Source: Chloroflexota bacterium
Lineage (GTDB): Bacteria > Chloroflexota > Dehalococcoidia > Lucifugimonadales > UBA826
Reading direction: 5' to 3'
Length of the DNA stretch: 5,781 nucleotides
Assembly: GCA_002708065.1 (NCBI GenBank)
Contig: PAOO01000053.1
Span: 1 to 5,781 of the forward strand
Below are positions 1 through 5,220 of the stretch, piece after piece. A program made the translations under genes and the position numbers. The notes beneath the pieces were generated by a model. The model saw only the letters and a program-made list of their open reading frames with translations, was not told the DNA's origin and did no database searches. Numbering within the stretch: position 1 is the first letter of the stretch; each line of letters begins with the position of its first letter.

Positions 1-75
1 AAGCGTTTCCCCACTGAGCGAGCCACCAGATGCAGCAATTATCTCGACTTCTGCCCTGGTGAGTTTCTTTAACAT
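1..75 (-). CDS. N-terminal fragment of an unidentified protein (runs off left edge)
   Basis: A minus-strand reading frame starts at ATG (73-75) and stays open for 25 codons to the window edge. The protein begins MLKKLTRAEVEIIAASGG and is cut off there. The start lies 24 bp after the stop codon of the giant surface protein on the same strand. The gap reads as a leader with only a weak GGGGA ribosome-binding-like stretch, about 13 bases before the ATG. The close spacing suggests one transcript. The visible residues form a charged, probably helical N-terminus with no signal peptide or membrane segment, so the product is probably cytoplasmic. I do not recognise the family, and 25 residues are too few to assign a function. 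Plus-strand frames over the same bases are also open, so the call rests on the in-frame ATG and the operon-like spacing. Confidence 0.5.
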   Translation of the reverse strand, partial: MLKKLTRAEVEIIAASGGSLSGETL

Positions 76-99
76 CTCACTCTGTTCCCCGAAGAGATC

Positions 100-3000
100 C
101 TATTTGACAGATTTATCAAGGTCACCGAGTTTTGCAGTTGCCCTATCGCCGGTTGCCCATGAGAACGTGTCTTCGAAGTCCTTTGCCTGCTTTGAGAAAT
201 AAGTCCACTCTTCTTCAGTAAGAGGGTCGTCAGTAAGGACAAGGGTAAGAATCCTAAAGTCCTTCTGTGACTTAGTATGGTCAGGTACACGAGATCCTAG
301 TTTTTCTATGACATCTTCTGCTGTTACGGTAACTTTCTTTTCTGCATACCATTTGTCGTCATCGAAGAAGTCACCCGCGGTGGCTGCTATCCCTTTAAAG
401 AGGATCACATCCTCCACTTCTTCCGGGGGTATTAATCCCATCACGTATAGTTCAAAGTTACCGTATGGTACGGAATTTCCGCCGTTGGCATAAGTACCGA
501 ATGGATCTGCCGTATACCAGTTTTCACCAAGTTCTTTCAGGGTGCTCAAGTCGAAACCGCCAAGCTGGCCGTTTACGCTGCTTACACCCCAGTGCGAGCC
601 GGCGTTGATCTCATCCATTGCATCTACGGCCAGAATCACGTTGCTATCGAAAGTGGAGGCAGCAAGATTTCCTGTGGCAAGCGAGTAGTTTCCCCAGTGG
701 TGCATCAGCTCATGGAGTGATGGTCCGCAGCAAATCCCCGATTTCAACGGGAAATGCATCGCTGCTTTCAGTTTCCCATCCGAACCGACATACTTCGTTG
801 CGTCGTACCCTTGTTCATCCTCGCTGATCCCCATCACGTCGTTTGAGACGCCGAGATACCTGCCCATGTAATTAAGTGTTGTGTTTTCCTCGTTCTGGAC
901 CAGGAACACAAAGTCGAAATCGTCCCTGAAATGAGAATACACGTCCTTTAGCAGGTAATTTCTCATTGACGAGTTGGAGGAGGCACCGGCCACCCATTCC
1001 GGGTAATCGAAAGCAGACAGTTCGGCAGAGGCCGAGTATCCGTCAGGGGAGACGGATATCTTTGCAGGCTCTCTAGCTACGGCCCCCGACTCCCGCAGAG
1101 GTCCTACCCGTCTCTCTACACCGATAGGATCCAGTATTCCGTTGGCGAGGTATATCCAATCAAGTTTGCCTCCGAAAGCTCCTGATCCGCTGCCACTAAA
1201 AAGCCCTAGGTTGTTATCGACATGATGAACATTGGGCTTATTAGACCACGCATTGGCCGTTTTCCAGTCTGACGTGAAACTCCATTCGAAATCGTCCGGA
1301 AGAGTGAATACCTCTGTCTCATTGGGAAATTCTGAGCCATCAAGAACGGTAAGCGATGCTTGGTTTTCAGGAATGTTGATCGTGAACTGGATCTCGTTCC
1401 ATCTCTTAACGTCGAGTTCAACCTGTGATACGAGGTAAACGCTGTGGTGTTCCCTGTAATCACCCAAAGGGCTCATATTCAAGGTCACTTCAACCCGGCA
1501 CAGTTCGTTTATATTGATCTGGAGCCACCGGTAATAACCCCCGAACGAGAGAAGCAGCCGCTGTGGGGAATGTTTCTCGTGATAATCTGACCAGTCTGTA
1601 TCGTTTACGTACCCTCCGTTTGCATCATAGTGGAAATGACGTTCAGGCATCTCGTTAGGAAGCACCTCTGGCAGGACTGAGAATGCGAGTGTGAATTTGT
1701 CCCGATGGAGACTCTTATCTATGATTCCTCTCGGTTTTAGACTAACGATTCCGGACACGCCCCACGAATCACCTGGCAGGTATGGAACATCGAGTATACC
1801 GTTGTGGAACAATACGTCCTCACCCTTCTTGTTACTGGAGAAATCCCAGTCATAACCACCTGCGACTGAGTTACCACCTGCCTCCGTGAAGTCCCAGTAG
1901 CCTACATCATCGATCTGAGGTGAAGTGCCCAATTTGGCAGAAGATTTCTCAGGAAATAAAAGTGGGTATCCGTGAAAAATCACTTCCGTGTTTTCTTTTT
2001 CACCTACCCAGTGATCGTATCCAATCTGTAGGTCAAGCCTGATCTCGCCTACAGACTTATCCCAGGATTTATATTTCTCTTCAAGTTCTGAGTCACTAAG
2101 GGCAAGATCACTTTTGAAGTTATCTATTTTGTTTATTAGCCCTTGCCTGTTCTCATTTCGCTCCGCCAAAAATTCCTCTATATCCGGAGACAATCCAAGC
2201 CAGTCGTTCCAGTACAAAATTCTGTTCTCATAGCCTTTTCCTGGCGTAACATCCTTACCCTCTGCCTTCATTTTTTCATTAAGTTCCGGCCAATAGTCAT
2301 AATTCCTTGGCCACTCGTAAACGTATTTTCCGCTCGGGTATGCTCTATATATACCATCTGGATACTGTAGGCTTCCATTTCCCCCGACTTCAGTATAGTT
2401 CCGGTGTCCGCATCCGGTGACAGGGTCTATCTTGGTGGGAGCCTGTACAACAGCGACTATTCTTTCCGCTCGTGAAAGTGGTTCAGGCCGATCCGATTTC
2501 TTCACCACTACTTCCGTCGTCGTAGTGGCCTCAGGTGATATCTCAGACCCGGAAACAACTGTAGATACTGCAGTAGTCCCAGCACCCTGAGTTGCGGGTT
2601 CCGCTCCAGCACTGCCCTTCGACGTCGAAGATGTTTCGGTAGAAGTTTTTGCGACAGAGTCTGATGATATGTTCAGCTCATAGCCACCCGCGCCCGCATC
2701 TCCATATGACCAGGCTTTTATGATGTACTCACCGTCGCCTTTATCAAGTGTGACGGGTTTTGATATCTTGGAAGTTCCCTGTGTGGAGACCCAGTAATAT
2801 CCGGCCCCATCTGCGTATGTGGACGAGCCCGGCTCAAATATGTCTGCATCGAGCTGGGCACCTGACAGGGAAGTGATATCGACAGTTATTACGTCGCCAT
2901 TTTTGGCGGAATACTTGTAACAGTCGTACTTATCACCACTGGATATCGTTCCCGAGATAGAATCCCCGATCTTAAGTACGCCACAAATTTCAGTAACACT

Positions 3001-3894
3001 GGGAGTGGACGCTGTTGTTCCACTATTTAGAGAGACTGTAAGTTCGTAGTTTCCTTCTGCGGCATTACCGTACGACCATGCTTTTACCCTGTAAGTTCCG
3101 TCGCCCTTGTCCAAGGATGTAGACAGGGTAACCTCAGAACTTTTGCCTGATGCGGTTATATATTTAAAACCTGTGTTTGCTTCCGTGACCGGAGTTCCGG
3201 GGGCGTAAAGGTCCGCATCCAGTGGAGTCCCGTCCTTGGAGGTCATCTTGATGATTACGTTATCGCTTTGACTGGCCGTGAAAGTGTAGCAATCAAACTT
3301 GTTGCTTCCCGCTATATTTCCTGAGACCGCTGTATCCAGCGAGACAGCGTTACATACCGTGGTTGATTCAGAAGCCTGGGATGGAGCGGATTGAGACTCG
3401 GGAGATGTTGGCATGGATACAGATACTTCATAGTCTCCCAGGCTTTTGGAGTAAGACCATACCTTGATCTTGTAGCTGCCCGTTCCCTTATCTAACGCCA
3501 ACGTGCCCGACTTGGTTTCTGTTCCGAACGCCGTCACCCAGGCATAACCCGTGTTACCAAGTGCTACTTCGGATCCAGGCGCATAAAGGTCTGCGTCCAG
3601 ACTTGAGCCGGACTTAGAATTCAAGCTTACGGAGATCGTAGTACCCTGGATCGCCGGATCATCGGCGGCGAAGTCGTAACAGTCATATCCAGGCGACGCA
3701 GATACCGTTCCGGTGATCGGAGTCCCTACTGTTAAAGATTCGCATGTCACCGTCGTACCTGTTGCAAGTCCTACCAGTCCCCTCCCTGAATCGGAAACGG
3801 TCAGATAGAGCAAGACCGCGATTATGACTGCAAGTGCCACAGCAGGTACAATCCATGTCCGAACATGGGAAAACCGAGAATAGCTGTCATTCAT
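100..3894 (-). CDS. Giant membrane-anchored putative zinc metallopeptidase with three PPC-like repeats and a LamG-like domain
   Basis: Numbering is from the ATG at 3892-3894 (1264 residues, stop TAG at 100-102). Residues 1-13 are a short basic cytoplasmic tail and 14-33 a hydrophobic segment (WIVPAVALAVIIAVLLYLTV). There is no lipobox or clear cleavage site, so a signal anchor with the rest outside the cell is likely. Three PPC-like (bacterial pre-peptidase C-terminal type) beta-sandwich repeats follow at about 48-161, 178-289 and 301-411. Next come a Ser/Thr/Ala-rich linker (about 412-475), an aromatic-rich region of unknown fold with a charged helical stretch (about 569-615), and a LamG/concanavalin-like domain (about 661-925) ending in the typical GKLDWIYLANGIL strand pattern. 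The C-terminal domain (about 946-1264) carries HELMHHW at 1061-1067, a zinc-binding HExxH motif. Downstream are SHWG (His1101, a possible third ligand) and ELYVMGL (1148-1154). The domain calls come from visible patterns; peptidase activity and substrate are inference. The frame also opens upstream to a TTG at 3969, but the ATG puts the anchor near the N-terminus and lies downstream of a TATAAT box that would exclude the TTG from the transcript. The ribosome binding site is weak (AGGA about 12 bases upstream). I know no named homologue. Confidence 0.85.
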   Translation of the reverse strand: MNDSYSRFSHVRTWIVPAVALAVIIAVLLYLTVSDSGRGLVGLATGTTVTCESLTVGTPITGTVSASPGYDCYDFAADDPAIQGTTISVSLNSKSGSSLDADLYAPGSEVALGNTGYAWVTAFGTETKSGTLALDKGTGSYKIKVWSYSKSLGDYEVSVSMPTSPESQSAPSQASESTTVCNAVSLDTAVSGNIAGSNKFDCYTFTASQSDNVIIKMTSKDGTPLDADLYAPGTPVTEANTGFKYITASGKSSEVTLSTSLDKGDGTYRVKAWSYGNAAEGNYELTVSLNSGTTASTPSVTEICGVLKIGDSISGTISSGDKYDCYKYSAKNGDVITVDITSLSGAQLDADIFEPGSSTYADGAGYYWVSTQGTSKISKPVTLDKGDGEYIIKAWSYGDAGAGGYELNISSDSVAKTSTETSSTSKGSAGAEPATQGAGTTAVSTVVSGSEISPEATTTTEVVVKKSDRPEPLSRAERIVAVVQAPTKIDPVTGCGHRNYTEVGGNGSLQYPDGIYRAYPSGKYVYEWPRNYDYWPELNEKMKAEGKDVTPGKGYENRILYWNDWLGLSPDIEEFLAERNENRQGLINKIDNFKSDLALSDSELEEKYKSWDKSVGEIRLDLQIGYDHWVGEKENTEVIFHGYPLLFPEKSSAKLGTSPQIDDVGYWDFTEAGGNSVAGGYDWDFSSNKKGEDVLFHNGILDVPYLPGDSWGVSGIVSLKPRGIIDKSLHRDKFTLAFSVLPEVLPNEMPERHFHYDANGGYVNDTDWSDYHEKHSPQRLLLSFGGYYRWLQININELCRVEVTLNMSPLGDYREHHSVYLVSQVELDVKRWNEIQFTINIPENQASLTVLDGSEFPNETEVFTLPDDFEWSFTSDWKTANAWSNKPNVHHVDNNLGLFSGSGSGAFGGKLDWIYLANGILDPIGVERRVGPLRESGAVAREPAKISVSPDGYSASAELSAFDYPEWVAGASSNSSMRNYLLKDVYSHFRDDFDFVFLVQNEENTTLNYMGRYLGVSNDVMGISEDEQGYDATKYVGSDGKLKAAMHFPLKSGICCGPSLHELMHHWGNYSLATGNLAASTFDSNVILAVDAMDEINAGSHWGVSSVNGQLGGFDLSTLKELGENWYTADPFGTYANGGNSVPYGNFELYVMGLIPPEEVEDVILFKGIAATAGDFFDDDKWYAEKKVTVTAEDVIEKLGSRVPDHTKSQKDFRILTLVLTDDPLTEEEWTYFSKQAKDFEDTFSWATGDRATAKLGDLDKSVK
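2662..3753 (-). repeat. Three tandem PPC-like domain repeats within the giant protein
   Basis: Three diverged copies of a roughly 112-residue unit lie at about 3412-3753, 3028-3363 and 2662-2994 (first to third in protein order). Each has the same signposts in order: a Cys near its start (CESL, CNAVS, CGVL); an aromatic-DCY motif (YDCYDF, FDCYTF, YDCYKY); LDADLYAPG, LDADLYAPG or LDADIFEPG; an LDKG turn; then K-V/A-WSY and a closing strand (DYEV, NYEL, GYEL). The two Cys are exactly 21 residues apart in every copy, which suggests one disulfide per domain and an extracytoplasmic location. The D-x-D and W-S-Y pattern fits the PPC family (Pfam PF04151 style). The copies differ clearly in sequence, so this is old protein-level duplication rather than recent DNA repetition. 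Confidence 0.8.
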
Positions 3895-3964
3895 TACAAA
3901 CCCAATTCCTATTAGATATGTCTTAATCCACTCATTTTGCCAATTGGAAAACCACAATATACAA

Positions 3965-3975
3965 AACAATATTAT
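3965..3975 (+). repeat. 11-bp direct repeat AACAATATTAT, copy 1
   Basis: This is an exact copy of the 11 bases at 4077-4087. It overlaps the putative -10 box of the leftward gene, so a protein bound here would compete with RNA polymerase. The core AATATT is palindromic. It could be an operator half of a divergent control region or a coincidence of AT-rich sequence. Confidence 0.4.
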
Positions 3976-3999
3976 ATGTTAGATTCGCAAATATTGAGC
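3971..3999 (-). promoter_or_regulatory. Putative promoter of the giant surface-protein gene
   Basis: Read on the minus strand, bases 3976-3971 are TATAAT, an exact sigma-70-type -10 box. The hexamer 17 bases upstream (3999-3994) reads GCTCAA, so the -35 match is poor and an activator or an AT-rich upstream element may be needed. Initiation would fall near 3964, giving a leader of about 70 bases before the ATG at 3894. It would also exclude the upstream TTG at 3969 as a start codon. The surroundings are AT-rich, which raises the chance of a spurious -10 match. Confidence 0.45.
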
Positions 4000-4004
4000 G
4001 TAAA

Positions 4005-4018
4005 AACACCTGTGTGTT
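4005..4018. promoter_or_regulatory. Small inverted repeat AACAC-CTGT-GTGTT in the divergent promoter region
   Basis: Perfect 5-bp arms (AACAC and GTGTT) flank a 4-base centre. The element sits roughly midway between the two divergent starts, about 30 bp upstream of the leftward -10 box. Position and symmetry fit a binding site for a dimeric regulator. The arms are short and no regulator gene is visible nearby, so this is only a candidate. Confidence 0.25.
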
Positions 4019-4070
4019 CGGTAGAGTAAATTAAGGGGATTCAACCATTTATTGAGAGATTGGAAGGACT

Positions 4071-4076
4071 TAAAAT
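4071..4076 (+). promoter_or_regulatory. Putative -10 box (TAAAAT) close to the aldolase-like gene start
   Basis: TAAAAT differs from TATAAT at one base and ends 9 bases before the ATG at 4086. Transcription from it would begin around 4083, giving an almost leaderless mRNA. A TTGAGA at 4052-4057 is only 13 bases upstream, too close for a standard -35, and the hexamer at the normal distance (TTTATT) is weak. A GGAAGGA at 4062-4068 would make a good ribosome binding site but is 17 bases from the ATG, farther than usual. It would be absent from mRNA made from this box, so the two signals exclude each other. Confidence 0.3.
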
Positions 4077-4087
4077 AACAATATTAT
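4077..4087 (+). repeat. 11-bp direct repeat AACAATATTAT, copy 2
   Basis: This is an exact match to 3965-3975, 112 bp away centre to centre. It ends inside the ATG of the aldolase-like gene, so it sits across the likely start of transcription and translation. The placement at both divergent starts suggests a shared operator, but short AT-rich matches can arise by chance. Confidence 0.4.
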
Positions 4088-5207
4088 GAACATTGATAAG
4101 ACTGTCGACAAAGGGGCTACTGGAGGGGTTTTCTCACCTACAGCCATCGTTCTACGGGGGGATGGAGAGCCCCTCGACAACGCTGCTTACATCGAAAAAC
4201 TTTCTTCCCTCTCCAGGAGGTCTCCCATAGCCCAGGATAACTATTCCTTAGGGGGGAGCGTAGCTGAACTGGAGGAATCCATGGCCAGGATGCTCGGCAA
4301 AGAGTCCGCTGTATTCATGCCCACGGGGACGCTAGCGAATCATATCGCCGTTCGAAAGCTCTGCCAGGGATATTCCAGGGTCATTGTCCAGGAACAAGGC
4401 CATCTGTACAGGGACAGCGGTGACACTATCCAGCAACTGAGCGGAATTAATCTGGTACCGCTGGGAGTAGGAAGCCCTTGTTTCACATATAGAGAAGTGC
4501 AACGGGCAATAGAAGACTCGCTAAGCGGACGGGTTCCGACTCAGATTGGTGCCCTGGTGATTGAAAGCCCGGTTCGAAGGTGTCACGGGCAAATAATGCC
4601 CTTCAAGGAGATGCAACGGATTACTCAGCTATGCCGTGAAAATTCAATAGGAACCCATCTCGACGGGGCGCGGCTATTCATGATGAGTGCTGCGAGCGGG
4701 ATCAATCCCGAGGAGTATTCGAGTCTTTTTGACACAGTGTATGTATCGATGTGGAAGTATTTCGGGTCACCGTTCGGTGCAATCCTCGCCGGCACGAATG
4801 AGTGCTGCGAAAACCTCTACAAACAACGCCGCATGTTTGGAGGTGGTCTGCCCTCGGCCTCCATGGCAGCAGCACTGGCTCTTGAAGGTAGTAAATCATT
4901 CCAGAAACAATTCGACGATGCTATGAAAAGAGGGGTGGAGTTGCTCAGTCGACTAAGCGAAATTCCTGAAGTTCAATGGGAACCTTACCCAAACGGATCA
5001 AATATATTCCCTGTCTCTTTCTCAAGAAAAGTTGATATTAACGCCCTATCCGGCGCACTCGAAAAGAGAGGTATATTCATCAATCATGAAACGGATGGTA
5101 TAAACAGGATACACGTCACTGTAAATGTCACACTGTTGAGAAAATCGGTCGACCAGATTTTACATGACTTCAGCAAAGCCCTGGAAGAATCCGTAGCCAG
5201 TAGCTAG
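4086..5207 (+). CDS. Threonine-aldolase-like PLP-dependent enzyme (beta-eliminating lyase family)
   Basis: This complete 373-residue protein belongs to fold-type I PLP enzymes of the aromatic amino acid beta-eliminating lyase / threonine aldolase family. It has no signal peptide, so it is probably cytoplasmic. Visible landmarks: R24-G-D26, matching the family's N-terminal RSD; NYSLGG and MPTGTLANH (78-86), the phosphate-binding region; His106 in EQGHLYRD, in the place of the His that stacks on the cofactor; HLDGAR at 191-196, with Asp193 for the pyridine nitrogen and Arg196; Lys224 in YVSMWKYFGSPFG, the likely Schiff-base lysine; RMFGGGLPS (249-257); and Arg341 in RIHVTV, the likely substrate-carboxylate Arg. 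The core reaction would be retro-aldol cleavage of a beta-hydroxy amino acid to glycine plus an aldehyde. The N-terminus (RGDGEPLDNAAY) and ESPVRR segment differ from classical LtaE, so the true substrate may differ. The start is fixed by a stop codon at 4071 and this first ATG. The gene is divergent from the giant protein gene and converges on the M24 gene. Confidence 0.88.
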   Translation: MNIDKTVDKGATGGVFSPTAIVLRGDGEPLDNAAYIEKLSSLSRRSPIAQDNYSLGGSVAELEESMARMLGKESAVFMPTGTLANHIAVRKLCQGYSRVIVQEQGHLYRDSGDTIQQLSGINLVPLGVGSPCFTYREVQRAIEDSLSGRVPTQIGALVIESPVRRCHGQIMPFKEMQRITQLCRENSIGTHLDGARLFMMSAASGINPEEYSSLFDTVYVSMWKYFGSPFGAILAGTNECCENLYKQRRMFGGGLPSASMAAALALEGSKSFQKQFDDAMKRGVELLSRLSEIPEVQWEPYPNGSNIFPVSFSRKVDINALSGALEKRGIFINHETDGINRIHVTVNVTLLRKSVDQILHDFSKALEESVASS

Positions 5208-5220
5208 CGACGAGGAACTT

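Noticed and set aside
308..827. Plus-strand open frames (61 and 69 codons) opposite the peptidase-like domain
   Set aside because: They are antisense to the conserved HExxH domain and have low-complexity, unconvincing translations. They are shadows of the real coding frame.
1206..1463. An 85-codon minus-strand frame inside the LamG-like region
   Set aside because: It overlaps the giant gene on the same strand in another frame, with basic and unstructured composition. No frameshift is needed, because the main frame continues intact.
2143..2370. A 75-codon plus-strand open frame within the giant gene
   Set aside because: It lies wholly antisense to the giant gene's region of unknown fold, has no ribosome binding site I can see, and encodes no recognisable protein. 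The giant frame has clear domain structure across it.
3940..3947. Palindrome CCAATTGG in the leader of the giant gene
   Set aside because: An 8-bp palindrome in AT-rich sequence is common by chance, and it has no partner site or clear position relative to a promoter.
4687..4926. Alternative frames on both strands inside the aldolase-like gene
   Set aside because: The aldolase frame carries the catalytic Lys and other family motifs through this stretch without interruption; the others are composition artefacts.
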